A DNA stretch of 64,000 bases from Stutzerimonas stutzeri (GCF_013522825.1 NZ_JAAMQZ010000007.1:62001-126000); one strand, 5' to 3'; positions 35,929 to 45,657 are shown, counted from the stretch's first letter. The notes: generated by a model from the letters alone, not told the origin. Program-made: numbers and translations.

Positions 35929-37989
35929 ATGGTCATTTTCAAACGAAACAGACTGGCTTGTGCAGTAGCCGTAGCCGCATCCATGAGCGGCCTGGCCCAT
36001 GCCCAGGATGCGATCGAGCTGCAGCCGACCACCGTGGTCAGTGCGTCGGGCTTCGAGCAGAACATCAAGGATGCGCCGGCAACGATCTCCGTCATTACTG
36101 CCGAGGAGCTGAAGAAGCGCTCCTACACGGACATCACCGACGCACTGAAGAACGTTGCCGGCGTGCAGATTTCCGGCGGTGGCGTCGAGCAATCGATCAT
36201 GGTCCGTGGCATGACTTCGGCCTACACCCTCTTCCTTATCGATGGCCGCCCGGCGCAAGGCAACGATGCCTTTTCCGAGAGGGGATCGCAGGCGGGCACG
36301 CCCATCAATTTCCTGCCTCCGCTCGAGTCCATCGAGCGCATCGAGGTCATCCGTGGCCCGGCATCCGCGCTTTATGGCTCCGATGCGATGGGCGGCGTGA
36401 TCAACATCATCACCAAGAAGGTCAGCAACGAGCTGAGCGGCAGCATCACTACCGAATATACGCTGCCCTCCAAGTCAAACGAACTCAATGAAGATACCTG
36501 GCAAACCAGCGCCTACCTCAACGTACCGCTGATCGAGGATGTCCTCGGTCTGCAACTGACGGGCGCTTACCACGATCAGGACGAGAGCCGTTTCGTCGGT
36601 GGCAGCGACAGTGCGGCCACCGACCCCGAATACGAAAAGCGTAATGCCGGCGGGAAACTGTCCTGGAATATCGACGAGCAGAACAATCTGACGCTCGGTC
36701 ATAGCTATACCAAGCAGGAACGCTGGAAAACCCCGGGCAGAAGCCTGCTCGAGACCGACACCCCGACCTACAACGAGTCCATCAAGAAGAACTACTTCAT
36801 CGAGCATGAAGGCAACTACGACAGCCTTCTGCTGAAGTCCTACGTCAATTACGACCATTCCGAAAATGCCACCACGCTGAACCCCGTGACTGGCAAGGGC
36901 ATCGAGTACGAGGTGATCACCGCCAATACCCAGGCAACCTATTTCATCGGCTCCCATGCCATCACCGGCGGCCTGACCCACAAGTACGAGAACCTGGAAC
37001 ACAACACCAATGGCCTGCGCGAGCCCGTCGTTGCGGACGCCAACGCCACCGTCGAGATGAACCGTTACCAGAACTCGATCTTCCTCGAAGACAACTGGAA
37101 CCTGACCGACAGCTTCATCCTGACCCTGAGCGGGCGTCTCGACGACAACCAGGCCTTTGGCAGCCAGTTCAGCCCCAAGGTCTATGGCGTCTATCACCTG
37201 AACGACAACTTCACCATCAAGGGCGGCGTCACCACGGGCTACAAGGCACCTGACCTGCGCTCCAGCGCCACGGACTTCGGTTCCACCTCCATGGGCGGCG
37301 TGATCATCGGCAACCCCGACCTGACGCCTGAAACCAGTGTGAACCGCGAGATCGGCATCGCCTACGAAGAACAAGATCTGGGGCTGCTCACCACCCTGAC
37401 CGCCTACGTGATCGATTACGAGGACAAGATCAACCGTACCGGCCGGGTTTGCCCTCAGGACCCCACCGAGAGCGTTCCATGCGTTTACAACGGTACGACG
37501 TACCCAGGTCATCGCTTCGGCTACACCGCCTACGAGAACGTGGACGAGGCGGAGCTGCGCGGCATCGAGTGGACCCTGGACTACCGCCTGCTCGACAACC
37601 TGACCTATCGCCACAGCTACACCTACACCGAGACCGAGCAGAAGTCGGGCGACTTCAAGGGCAAGCCGCTCAACGATATAGCCAAGCACATGTTCAACGC
37701 CTCGCTTGACTGGCAGGCCACCGACCGGATCAACGTCTGGACCCAGTACAACTACCGCGGCAAGACCTCCGGCCGCTGGCAGACCGGCACCAGCGGTTCC
37801 GGCACCAACGGTTTCCGCTATCCGGCATACAGCTTCGTCGACGCTGGCGTAGCCTTCAAAGCGACGAACGACCTGACCTTGAAGGCGGGCGTCTACAACC
37901 TTGGCAACAAGGAAGTGACCACGGATGGCGAGTACGCCTACAACCTGGACGGTCGACGCTTCATCTTCTCGCTGACCCAGGCGTTCTGA
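35929..37989 (+). CDS. TonB-dependent outer-membrane receptor (CirA/FepA type)
   Basis: A 686-residue outer-membrane transporter, probably for a ferric catecholate siderophore. The signal peptide is MVIFKRNRLACAVAVAASMSGLAHA. The plug domain (about residues 40-160) has APATISVITAEELKKRSYTD, and IERIEVIRGPASALYGSDAM followed by GGVINIITKK. The beta-barrel fills the rest and ends FIFSLTQAF with a terminal aromatic. AGGGAG stands about ten bases before this ATG; longer in-frame starts lack the signal peptide. It is shorter than PirA/PfeA (~740) and closer to CirA. It follows its likely regulators and precedes a methyltransferase and an inner-membrane iron module. Confidence 0.9.
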   Translation: MVIFKRNRLACAVAVAASMSGLAHAQDAIELQPTTVVSASGFEQNIKDAPATISVITAEELKKRSYTDITDALKNVAGVQISGGGVEQSIMVRGMTSAYTLFLIDGRPAQGNDAFSERGSQAGTPINFLPPLESIERIEVIRGPASALYGSDAMGGVINIITKKVSNELSGSITTEYTLPSKSNELNEDTWQTSAYLNVPLIEDVLGLQLTGAYHDQDESRFVGGSDSAATDPEYEKRNAGGKLSWNIDEQNNLTLGHSYTKQERWKTPGRSLLETDTPTYNESIKKNYFIEHEGNYDSLLLKSYVNYDHSENATTLNPVTGKGIEYEVITANTQATYFIGSHAITGGLTHKYENLEHNTNGLREPVVADANATVEMNRYQNSIFLEDNWNLTDSFILTLSGRLDDNQAFGSQFSPKVYGVYHLNDNFTIKGGVTTGYKAPDLRSSATDFGSTSMGGVIIGNPDLTPETSVNREIGIAYEEQDLGLLTTLTAYVIDYEDKINRTGRVCPQDPTESVPCVYNGTTYPGHRFGYTAYENVDEAELRGIEWTLDYRLLDNLTYRHSYTYTETEQKSGDFKGKPLNDIAKHMFNASLDWQATDRINVWTQYNYRGKTSGRWQTGTSGSGTNGFRYPAYSFVDAGVAFKATNDLTLKAGVYNLGNKEVTTDGEYAYNLDGRRFIFSLTQAF

Positions 37990-37996
37990 TTGGCGC

Positions 37997-38044
37997 CAGA
38001 CGAATGCTCCCTGACGGCTCCATCCGTCAGGGAGCATTCGTCTG
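37997..38044 (+). terminator. Perfect 21-bp inverted repeat after the receptor gene
   Basis: Positions 37997-38017 pair perfectly with 38024-38044 around a six-base loop, starting eight bases after the receptor stop codon. There is no T-tract after the stem, so it is not a canonical intrinsic terminator. It could partially terminate, stabilise the receptor mRNA 3' end, or be a regulator site. Confidence 0.6.
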
Positions 38045-38109
38045 TATGGAATTCGCACCGCATGCGCAATCGGCACCCGCCCGATCGGTCGCTCAGGAGG
38101 CCAGGCAAC

Positions 38110-39408
38110 ATGAGCAGCAATGACGGCTACGTGATGGACGTGGCCTATCCGCCACACTTCCACAAGGAACTCCAGCCCGTCTGGCTGGCCAGCCTGGCGC
38201 AGTTCCTCGGCTCGACCGCCCCCGACCTCGCCAGACCCTACTCCTATTGCGAACTGGGTTGCGGCATGGGCATCAACCTGCTGGTTGCCGCGGCCACCAA
38301 TCCCCAGGGACAGTTCGTGGGCGTGGACGCCAACGAACAGGCATTGGCCATCGCCACGGCGGGCGCAAAGGCCATTGGCCTGGATAACCTGCGCTTCATC
38401 CATGCCGACTTCGCCCGCTTCGCCCAAGACAACACGCTGTTCTTCGACTTCGTCGTCTGCCATGGCGTCTGGTCGTGGATAGCACCTGCCCAACAGAAGA
38501 ACATCCTCCAGTTGGTGACCAAGTCACTCAAGCCCAAGGGGCTGTTCTACCTGCACTACATGTGTCATCCCGGCGCGACCCGGATGATCCCGGTGCAAAA
38601 ACTGCTGAACGACCTGGCACGGCAGTTGCCCGGCACATCCCAGGAAAAGCTCGCTGCCGCACTGGAGTTCGTCGGTAAGCTGGACGCGGTCGGTGCCTTT
38701 GCCGACCAGCCCGACCTCAGCAGCAAGATCAGCGCGCTCAAGCAACAGCATCCCGCCTACCTTGCCCACGATTTTCTCACCGACCGCTGGGCGCCCCAGC
38801 ACTCGGTGGACGTGCATCAATTCGTGGCACAGGCCGGCGTGACCTACATAGGCAGCGCGAATGCCTTCGACAATCTGGAAACCCTCTGCGTACCCGGTGC
38901 GATCCAGCCGCTATTGACCGGGCTCGGCTCGCCGGCGCTTCGCGAAACGGTCAAGGACCTGGCCGCCAACCGGCACCAGCGTACCGACCTGTTCCAGCGC
39001 GCCCCAGAGCGTCTGAGTCAGCAACAGGTACTGGACCAGGTCGATGCACTTCGCTTCCGGGCATTGCCGGGCACGCCCCGCACGGGCGCCCTGACCTTCC
39101 GCACGCCCATCGGCGAAATCCAGGGACCAGCCGAGGCGCTTTCTCCGCTTCTGGAGCGCCTGCACCAAGGCCCTGCGACCTTTGCCGAACTCAGGCAGTT
39201 GCCGGCCTTCGCCTCGCACATCGCCACGCTTTCGCAGTCCCTGCAGATGCTGCTCTGGCAAGGCCACGCTCACCCCCAGCGCCCGGAAAGCCTCGCCACG
39301 GAAAAGGCGAGCAAGCTGCAGGCCTGGATCGAGCGCAACCAGTTGCGACTGAAGATCGTGTCCGAATGCGGAACGGCGATGCACTGGCAACCTGATACCG
39401 AACACTAG
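38110..39408 (+). CDS. SAM-dependent methyltransferase with methyltransferase regulatory domain
   Basis: A 432-residue class I methyltransferase. The SAM-binding motif is YCELGCGMGINLLVAAA (about residues 45-61), followed by GVDANEQALAIA and FDFVVCHGVWSWI. Residues ~200-290 resemble the methyltransferase regulatory domain, and a C-terminal winged-helix-like part closes it. An AGGAGG-type ribosome site supports the ATG at 38110. It lies in an iron-uptake locus, so a siderophore or cell-surface molecule is a conceivable substrate, but nothing in the sequence shows this. Confidence 0.8.
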   Translation: MSSNDGYVMDVAYPPHFHKELQPVWLASLAQFLGSTAPDLARPYSYCELGCGMGINLLVAAATNPQGQFVGVDANEQALAIATAGAKAIGLDNLRFIHADFARFAQDNTLFFDFVVCHGVWSWIAPAQQKNILQLVTKSLKPKGLFYLHYMCHPGATRMIPVQKLLNDLARQLPGTSQEKLAAALEFVGKLDAVGAFADQPDLSSKISALKQQHPAYLAHDFLTDRWAPQHSVDVHQFVAQAGVTYIGSANAFDNLETLCVPGAIQPLLTGLGSPALRETVKDLAANRHQRTDLFQRAPERLSQQQVLDQVDALRFRALPGTPRTGALTFRTPIGEIQGPAEALSPLLERLHQGPATFAELRQLPAFASHIATLSQSLQMLLWQGHAHPQRPESLATEKASKLQAWIERNQLRLKIVSECGTAMHWQPDTEH

Positions 39409-39456
39409 GCAAACTCATTTCTGCATCAGAGAACAACAAATGCGAGAGACGCATCC

Positions 39457-39744
39457 ATGACAACCTCCTCCCGTCCTTGGCCGGTGATCTCACGGCTGCT
39501 GGCCGCCGTGCTGGGCGGCTACCTGTTCACCTACTGCTTTACCGCAGCCCTGGCCCGCCTTCTGCCCATCGAGCGCCCTGACGCAGCACTGATCTCGACT
39601 CTGCTGTCGTTCGCGCTCTACACGGCGTTCATTCTCTGGGCGTTCGCGGTGCATTCGCTGCGCAAGCTGACCCTCGGCGTAGCGCTGAGCCTGCCACTGG
39701 CCCTCATCGGCTTCTGGCCGCAACTGCTGGAGCGTCTCGGATGA
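39457..39744 (+). CDS. DUF3649 small inner-membrane protein
   Basis: A 95-residue membrane protein with about three hydrophobic helices (LLAAVLGGYLFTYCFTAALA; ALISTLLSFALYTAFILWAF; LTLGVALSLPLALIGFW). DUF3649 proteins stand next to PepSY proteins in iron-uptake loci of proteobacteria. Its stop overlaps the next ATG (ATGA). It may assist the PepSY partner; the exact job is unknown. Confidence 0.82.
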   Translation: MTTSSRPWPVISRLLAAVLGGYLFTYCFTAALARLLPIERPDAALISTLLSFALYTAFILWAFAVHSLRKLTLGVALSLPLALIGFWPQLLERLG

Positions 39745-41312
39745 AATCTTGGATGAAGCAGAAGACTTTCACCCAATCCATGTCCTGGCTGCATACCTGG
39801 TGCGGGCTGCTGCTCGGCTGGGTGCTGTTCGCCATCTTCCTTACCGGCACGCTGGCGGTGTTCGATAGGGAGCTGAACTGGTGGATGCAGCCGGAAATCG
39901 AGCGTTCGCCGCTGGACCAGGCCGGCGCCGCCGCCACGGCCCAGAAGTGGCTGGAGACCCATCATCCGCAGGAGCAGAACTGGAACATCGGTCTGCCCAC
40001 CGAACGTTCGCCGGTGCTGTCGGTTTCCGTCGGCGAGCAGCGCCGTGGCGGTGGCACCCTGCTGCATCCGCAAACCGGCGAAACGGTCCAGGCGCGCCAG
40101 ACCGCAGGTGGCAACTTCTTCTTCCGTTTCCACTACACCCTGCACATGCCGCGCAATATCGGCATCTGGGCGGTGGGTTTCGCCGCCATGGCGATGCTGG
40201 TGGCGCTGATCAGCGGCATCGTCATCCACAAGAAGATCTTCAAGGAGTTCTTCACCTTCCGCCCGGCCAAGGGCCAGCGCTCCTGGCTGGACGGGCACAA
40301 CGCCAGCGCCGTCCTGCTGCTGCCGTTCCACCTGATGATCACCTACACGGGGCTGGTGATCTTCTTTCTCATCTATATGCCGGCGGCGCTCGATGCGCTG
40401 TACGACGGCGACCGCCAGGCTCTGCAGCGTGACCTGCGTGGCGCGGTGCAAACACAGGGCGCGCCTGAGCGTGGCGGACGCCAGGCTGGCCGCGAGCGCA
40501 GCGAACAGCCGGTGCAAGCCGCTCCACTGTTGCCGCTGGCCGAGTTCATCAGCAAGGGCGAGGCCCATTACGGAGCGGGCATGCTGGCGGGTCTGGCGGT
40601 CAGCAACCCCGGCAGGGCCGATGCCCGTGTCACCGTCCGCCCGCTGCTGGGCAGCCGCATCGAACTGACCAAGGGCGAGTCGCTGGTATTCGACGGCGTC
40701 AGCGGCAGGGTCGTGCAGGCGCCGCCGCCTTCGCGTGCCAGCCAGCTCACCCAGCGGGTCATGGCCGGCCTGCATTTCGCCCAGTTCGGCGGCTACCCGA
40801 TGCGCTGGCTGTATTTCGTCTGCGGGCTGGTCAGCTGCGTGATGATCGCCACCGGGCTGGTGCTCTATACCGTCAAGCAGCGCAAGCAGGCCAAGGGTTC
40901 GCGGCATTTCCTGAATGTCGTGGAACGGCTCAACGTGGCCACGGTGACCGGCCTCAGCCTGGCCTGCGTCGCCATGCTCTGGAGCAACCGCCTGCTGCCA
41001 ACGGACCTTGCCGGGCGCAGCGGCTGGGAAATCCGCATGTTCTTCGTCATCTGGCTGGCAAGCCTGGCGCATGCCGCACTGCGCCCGGTGCTGCGCGCCT
41101 GGCGTGAGCAGCTGGCTGCAGCGGCCTTGCTGTGCATCGGTCTGCCGCTGCTTGATCTGGCGAGCGGGCTCACCAGCGACGGTTTGCGTCTGGGTGTGGA
41201 TGGTACGGCCTTGGCACTCGGCCTGCTGCTGGTCTGGGCCGCTCGCAAGATCCCTGCGACCGCCGCTTCTCCTGCGCGCAAGAACCCTCGTCTGATGGAA
41301 GCTGCAACATGA
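39741..41312 (+). CDS. PepSY-associated transmembrane protein, probable siderophore-iron reductase
   Basis: A 523-residue inner-membrane protein of the PiuB/FoxB type. Conserved histidines near helices could bind haem: SMSWLHTWCGLLLGW (about residue 18), FRFHYTLHMP, LLLPFHLMITYTGL and MAGLHFAQFGGYPMRW. PepSY regions lie in the periplasmic segments, and extra hydrophobic helices fill the C-terminus. Relatives reduce ferric siderophores after uptake, releasing iron. Both neighbours overlap it by four bases, so the three genes are translationally coupled. Reductase activity is inferred from family and context. Confidence 0.82.
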   Translation: MKSWMKQKTFTQSMSWLHTWCGLLLGWVLFAIFLTGTLAVFDRELNWWMQPEIERSPLDQAGAAATAQKWLETHHPQEQNWNIGLPTERSPVLSVSVGEQRRGGGTLLHPQTGETVQARQTAGGNFFFRFHYTLHMPRNIGIWAVGFAAMAMLVALISGIVIHKKIFKEFFTFRPAKGQRSWLDGHNASAVLLLPFHLMITYTGLVIFFLIYMPAALDALYDGDRQALQRDLRGAVQTQGAPERGGRQAGRERSEQPVQAAPLLPLAEFISKGEAHYGAGMLAGLAVSNPGRADARVTVRPLLGSRIELTKGESLVFDGVSGRVVQAPPPSRASQLTQRVMAGLHFAQFGGYPMRWLYFVCGLVSCVMIATGLVLYTVKQRKQAKGSRHFLNVVERLNVATVTGLSLACVAMLWSNRLLPTDLAGRSGWEIRMFFVIWLASLAHAALRPVLRAWREQLAAAALLCIGLPLLDLASGLTSDGLRLGVDGTALALGLLLVWAARKIPATAASPARKNPRLMEAAT

Positions 41313-41647
41313 ACATCACCGCCTTGCTGCTTTCCCTGAGCCTGGCCTACGCCGGCATGCTCGGTTTCTGCCTGGGTATGCAGCGCCACTGGAAACAGCT
41401 GGCCAGCGCACGCCTGCCCGCCGTGGCACGACGTATTTGCACGCCGGTCGGCGGGGCGTTGCTGGGCCTGTCCGGCTGGGTTGCAACGGACGTCTGGTCA
41501 TCCGCAATGGCTGCCGTCGCCTGGTTCGGCCTGATCTCGCTGACCGGCCTGGCGCTTGTAATGCTGATGCCCTACAAGCCGCGCCTGGCGCTTTCGATAC
41601 CGCTGCTCGGTGCGCTGCTCACAGCGATGAGTACCGTCCTCGGGTAG
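41309..41647 (+). CDS. DUF3325 small inner-membrane protein
   Basis: A 112-residue membrane protein with three or four hydrophobic helices (LLLSLSLAYAGMLGFCLGMQ; AMAAVAWFGLISLTGLALVM; LALSIPLLGALLTAMSTVLG). DUF3325 partners DUF3649 and PepSY proteins in siderophore loci. It starts within the PepSY stop codon (ATGA) and is followed by a terminator, closing the operon. Confidence 0.82.
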   Translation: MNITALLLSLSLAYAGMLGFCLGMQRHWKQLASARLPAVARRICTPVGGALLGLSGWVATDVWSSAMAAVAWFGLISLTGLALVMLMPYKPRLALSIPLLGALLTAMSTVLG

Positions 41648-41670
41648 CCCGGGCTCCGCCATGCCAAGCT

Positions 41671-41702
41671 CGCCCGATGATCAGCCTTGATCGGGCGGTT
41701 TG
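41671..41702. terminator. Terminator between DUF3325 and sotB
   Basis: CGCCCGAT pairs with ATCGGGCG around a 11-base loop, followed by GTTTG. It lies between convergent genes and may serve both. Confidence 0.7.
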
Positions 41703-41705
41703 CCT

Positions 41706-42890
41706 TCAACTGGCAGTAATCGACGGATAGCGTTTCATCATCAGCCCACACAGCAGCAATGCCGCCAGCGCCAGTGCGCCGCCGAAGAAGCCGATTGTCT
41801 CCAACCCCACCTGCTGGCTGACCACGCTACCCAGCAAGGCACCGGCACCGATACCGACGTTGAACAGACCGGAAAAAAGCGCCATGGCGACGTCGGTGGC
41901 ATCCGAGGCGAAGTGCAGCACCCTGGACTGCAGCACCAGCAGGAAACACAGGACCACCGTTCCCCAGATCACGCTCATCACGCAGAACGCCACCGGCAAC
42001 CCCGCCAGTGGCCGCAGCGCCAGCAGGCACAGCGCCAGGACCACCAGAGTGCAAACCAGGAACGGTCGCGTGTATCGCGCGCCGTAGCGACTGAACAGCA
42101 ACGAACCGAAAATCCCGGCGCCACCGAACAGCAGCAGCACCAGGGTGGTCATGTTGTTGCTCATCTGCGCGACTTCCCGGGTGAACGGCTCGATGTAGCT
42201 ATAGGCCGTGAACTGGGCGGTGACCACCAGCACCGTCAGCGCATAGACGGTGACCAGCAGAGGCCGCTTGAACAGTACCGGCAGGCTGCGCAACGAGCCG
42301 GAGTTCTGGCTCGGCAACAGCGGCAAGGTTCGAGCCAGACACAGCAGCGCCAGCGCTGCCGCCACAGCGATGACCAGAAAGGTCGTGCGCCAGCCCATCA
42401 TCCCGCCAATCACTCGGCCCAAGGGAACGCCCAGCACCATCGCCATGGTGGTGCCGGTGGCGAGCAAACCCAGTGCCTGCGCAGTCTTGCCGGGCGGTGC
42501 CACACGTACCGCCAGCGACGCGGTAATCGACCAGAACACCGCATGCGAGAAAGCGATGCCGGTGCGACTGACCAGCAACACCTCGAAGCTCCAGGCAATG
42601 CCGGAAAGCAGGTGACTGCCGATGAACAGCAGGAACAGCCAGATCAGCAACTTGCGGCGCTCGATATTGCGCGTCAGCAACATCAGCGGCAGCGAAGCCA
42701 GCGCGACGATCCAGGCATAGACCGTCAGCATCAGCCCCACATGCGCGGTGGGCATGTCGAAGCTGCGACCGATATCGCTGAGCAGCCCGACGGGCACGAA
42801 CTCGGTGGTGTTGAAAATGAACGCAGCCAGCGCCAGCGCGACGACGCTGAGCCAGCGACCGCCGGGAGCGGTCGTTTCCGTATGAGTCAT
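41706..42890 (-). CDS. sotB: Sugar efflux transporter SotB (MFS)
   Basis: A 394-residue major-facilitator protein with twelve predicted helices. It matches E. coli SotB/YdeA strongly as I recall it: [53 protein letters not shown] and [20 protein letters not shown]. The family exports sugars such as arabinose and IPTG. The start [11 protein letters not shown] at 42890 is chosen because upstream frame is not SotB-like. The gene appears monocistronic and convergent with the iron locus. Confidence 0.9.
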   Translation of the reverse strand: MTHTETTAPGGRWLSVVALALAAFIFNTTEFVPVGLLSDIGRSFDMPTAHVGLMLTVYAWIVALASLPLMLLTRNIERRKLLIWLFLLFIGSHLLSGIAWSFEVLLVSRTGIAFSHAVFWSITASLAVRVAPPGKTAQALGLLATGTTMAMVLGVPLGRVIGGMMGWRTTFLVIAVAAALALLCLARTLPLLPSQNSGSLRSLPVLFKRPLLVTVYALTVLVVTAQFTAYSYIEPFTREVAQMSNNMTTLVLLLFGGAGIFGSLLFSRYGARYTRPFLVCTLVVLALCLLALRPLAGLPVAFCVMSVIWGTVVLCFLLVLQSRVLHFASDATDVAMALFSGLFNVGIGAGALLGSVVSQQVGLETIGFFGGALALAALLLCGLMMKRYPSITAS

Positions 42891-43093
42891 GAGAGAAATG
42901 AACCGGGATGCAGGCAAGAAGACCCCAGCTCCTATACTGCGCAGGAAGCTGGTCGGAGCTGTAAACAACGAATCTTATGCCTCATAACGCGCCACGACAA
43001 CGCTACCCCTGCCCCATATGCCCGGCGGCGGACCCCAAACCCATCCCGAGCCATTACAATGCGTGACTTTCGATTCACATCCGGTCTGCGCTC

Positions 43094-45094
43094 ATGTCTC
43101 TGCCCAAGCACCACCTCGAACTGCTCGCCCCCGCCCGCGACGTCACCATCGCCCGCGAAGCCATCCTGCATGGCGCCGATGCCGTGTACATCGGCGGGCC
43201 GAGTTTCGGCGCGCGGCACAATGCCGAGAACAGCGTCGAGGATATCGCCGGGCTGGTGGAATTCGCCCATCTGTTCCACGCGCGGGTGTTCGTCACGCTC
43301 AACACCATCCTCCACGACGACGAGCTGGAAGCCGCGCGCACGCTGATCCAGCGGTTGCACGAGATCGGCGTCGATGCGCTGATCATCCAGGACATGGGCA
43401 TCATGGAAATGGACTTGCCGCCCATCGAGATCCACGCCAGCACCCAGACTGACATCCGCACCCTGGAGCGGGCGAAGTTCCTCGATCGTGCCGGCTTCTC
43501 CCAGCTGGTGCTGGCGCGCGAGCTGAACCTGGCGGAAATCCGCGCCATCCACGAGCAGGTGGATTCGACTCTGGAATTCTTTATCCACGGCGCGCTGTGC
43601 GTGGCGTTCTCCGGGCAGTGCAACATCAGCCATGCGCAGACCGGGCGCAGCGCAAACCGCGGCGACTGCTCCCAGGCCTGCCGCCTGCCGTACACCCTGA
43701 AGGACGACCAGGGCCGCGTGGTGGCCTTCGACAAGCACCTGCTGTCGATGAAGGACAACAACCAGAGCGCCAACCTGCGCGCGCTGGTGGAGGCCGGCGT
43801 GCGCTCGTTCAAGATCGAAGGCCGCTACAAGGATGTGAGCTACGTGAAGAACATCACCGCTTACTACCGTCAGCGCCTCGACGACATCCTCGAAGACCGC
43901 ACCGACCTGGCCCGCGCCTCCAGCGGTCGCACCGAGCATTTCTTCGTGCCGGACCCGGACAAGACCTTCCATCGTGGCAGCACCGACTACTTCGTTACCG
44001 ACCGCAAGATCGACATCGGCGCCTTCGATTCGCCGACCTTCACCGGCCTGCCGGTGGGTGAGGTGCTCAAGGTCGGCAAGCATGATTTCATCGCCTGTAC
44101 CCGCGAGCCGCTGAGCAATGGCGATGGCCTCAATGTACTGATCAAGCGCGAGGTGGTGGGCTTTCGCGCCAGCGTGGTCGAGCCGCTGAAGGAACTCGAA
44201 GAAGACGGCGAAACCCGCTGGCAGTACCGTGTCGAGCCCAACGAGATGCCGGCCGCGCTCAAGCAGCTGCGGCCGAACCACCCGCTCAACCGCAACCTGG
44301 ACCACAACTGGCAGCAGGCGCTGCTCAAGACCTCCGCAGAGCGCCGCGTCGGCGTGCGCTGGCTGGCCAAGCTGCGTGAAGATGAGCTGGAACTGCACGT
44401 CACCAGCGAAGAAGGCGCCTATGCCAGCGTTTCCCTGGCCGGCCCCTTCGGCGAAGCGAAGAAGCCCGAGCAGGTGCCTGGCCAAATCACCGACCTGCTG
44501 AGCCAGCTGGGTACCACCATCTACCACGCCGAAGAAGCCGAGATCGACGCGCCCCAGGCATTCTTCATTCCCAATTCCCAGCTCAAGGCCCTGCGCCGCG
44601 AGGCCATCGAGTCACTGACCGAAGCCCGCGAAGCCATACGCCCGCGTGGCGCGCGCAAGCCGGTCAGCGTACCGCCGCCGGTCTATCCGGAAGCGCACCT
44701 GAGCTTTCTCGCCAACGTCTACAACGAGAAAGCCCGAGCCTTCTACCACCGCTACGGAGTGCAACTGATCGACGCAGCCTACGAGGCCCACGAGGAAACC
44801 GGCGAAGTGCCGGTGATGATCACCAAGCACTGCCTGCGCTTCTCCTTCAACCTCTGCCCCAAGCAGGCCAAGGGCGTCACCGGCGTGCGCACCAAGGTCG
44901 CGCCGATGCAGCTGGTGCACGGCGACGAGGTGCTGACGCTGAAGTTCGATTGCAAGCCCTGCGAGATGCATGTGATCGGCAAGATCAAGGGCAACATCCT
45001 CAACCTGCCGCAGCCGGGCAGCGCGGCCAGCGTGGTCGGGCAGATCAGCCCCGAGGACCTTATGAAGACCATTCGCAGCAGGCCACAGAGCTGA
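43094..45094 (+). CDS. rlhA: 23S rRNA C2501 hydroxylation protein RlhA (peptidase U32 family)
   Basis: RlhA (YdcP) is needed for 5-hydroxycytidine at position 2501 of 23S rRNA in E. coli. The 666-residue product has the U32 core: LELLAPARDVTIAREAILHG (about residues 8-27), HASTQTDI, the signature EFFIHGALCVAFSGQCNISH (about 157-176) and the cysteine-bearing NRGDCSQACRLPY. The C-terminal collagenase-like domain includes KFDCKPCEMHVIGKIKGNI. The cysteines probably bind an Fe-S cluster. The length distinguishes it from the shorter U32 members UbiU/UbiV. Confidence 0.9.
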   Translation: MSLPKHHLELLAPARDVTIAREAILHGADAVYIGGPSFGARHNAENSVEDIAGLVEFAHLFHARVFVTLNTILHDDELEAARTLIQRLHEIGVDALIIQDMGIMEMDLPPIEIHASTQTDIRTLERAKFLDRAGFSQLVLARELNLAEIRAIHEQVDSTLEFFIHGALCVAFSGQCNISHAQTGRSANRGDCSQACRLPYTLKDDQGRVVAFDKHLLSMKDNNQSANLRALVEAGVRSFKIEGRYKDVSYVKNITAYYRQRLDDILEDRTDLARASSGRTEHFFVPDPDKTFHRGSTDYFVTDRKIDIGAFDSPTFTGLPVGEVLKVGKHDFIACTREPLSNGDGLNVLIKREVVGFRASVVEPLKELEEDGETRWQYRVEPNEMPAALKQLRPNHPLNRNLDHNWQQALLKTSAERRVGVRWLAKLREDELELHVTSEEGAYASVSLAGPFGEAKKPEQVPGQITDLLSQLGTTIYHAEEAEIDAPQAFFIPNSQLKALRREAIESLTEAREAIRPRGARKPVSVPPPVYPEAHLSFLANVYNEKARAFYHRYGVQLIDAAYEAHEETGEVPVMITKHCLRFSFNLCPKQAKGVTGVRTKVAPMQLVHGDEVLTLKFDCKPCEMHVIGKIKGNILNLPQPGSAASVVGQISPEDLMKTIRSRPQS

Positions 45095-45159
45095 CACGTC
45101 GTTGAAAAACCTCCTGCGTGCTAAGGTTCGAGCACACTGAAATCACTCTGGAGACGCCC

Positions 45160-45657
45160 ATGTTGCTTCGCCTGGTAACGGCTTTTGTATTCAGCACGAC
45201 CGCCCTTAGCGCCCTGGCCCATGATGCCCATTCGCATCATCAGCAGATGGCCGAGATGCCCACCGTCAGCGGCGCCTGGTCCCGCGCGATGCCGCCGAGC
45301 GCGCCCACCGGCGCGGTGTACTTCACCCTGAACAATCCGGGTGATCGGCAGGAGCGTCTGATCGGCGCGCAGACCCCGCGCGCAGGCAAGACCGAACTGC
45401 ATACCCATGTACATGAAGGCGACATCATGCGCATGGAGCAAATCGATTCGGTCGAGATTCCCGCTGGCGGGCAGGCGGAGTTCAAGCCTGGCGGCCATCA
45501 CGTCATGCTGTTCCAGCTGAACGAACCGCTTGTTGCAGGCGAGCATTTTCCGTTGACGCTGATCTTCGAGCATGCCGGCGAGGTCGTCGTCGATGTCGCC
45601 ATTCAGGAGAACGCGCCGCAAGCCGCTGACGACGCGCACAACCATCATCACCACTGA
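45160..45657 (+). CDS. Periplasmic copper chaperone PCu(A)C
   Basis: A 165-residue secreted copper-binding protein that delivers Cu(I) to cytochrome oxidase. The signal peptide is MLLRLVTAFVFSTTALSALA. The core (about residues 35-145) has GAWSRAMPPSAPTGAVYFTL and the copper ligands in ELHTHVHEGDIMRM and GGHHVMLFQL. His-rich ends (HDAHSHHQQM and HNHHHH) add metal sites. GGAG lies before the ATG at 45160. It is convergent with gor, separated by a CCGGAGCC/GGCTCCGG hairpin at 45666-45683. Confidence 0.9.
   Translation: MLLRLVTAFVFSTTALSALAHDAHSHHQQMAEMPTVSGAWSRAMPPSAPTGAVYFTLNNPGDRQERLIGAQTPRAGKTELHTHVHEGDIMRMEQIDSVEIPAGGQAEFKPGGHHVMLFQLNEPLVAGEHFPLTLIFEHAGEVVVDVAIQENAPQAADDAHNHHHH

Noticed and set aside
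36475..38493. 672-codon open frame on the minus strand
   Set aside because: Antisense to the TonB receptor and the methyltransferase; Gly/Val-rich shadow translation.
41700..43346. 548-codon open frame on the plus strand
   Set aside because: Antisense to sotB and out of frame with rlhA; Gln/Arg/His-rich composition.
42932..44527. 531-codon open frame on the minus strand
   Set aside because: Antisense to rlhA; no motifs.
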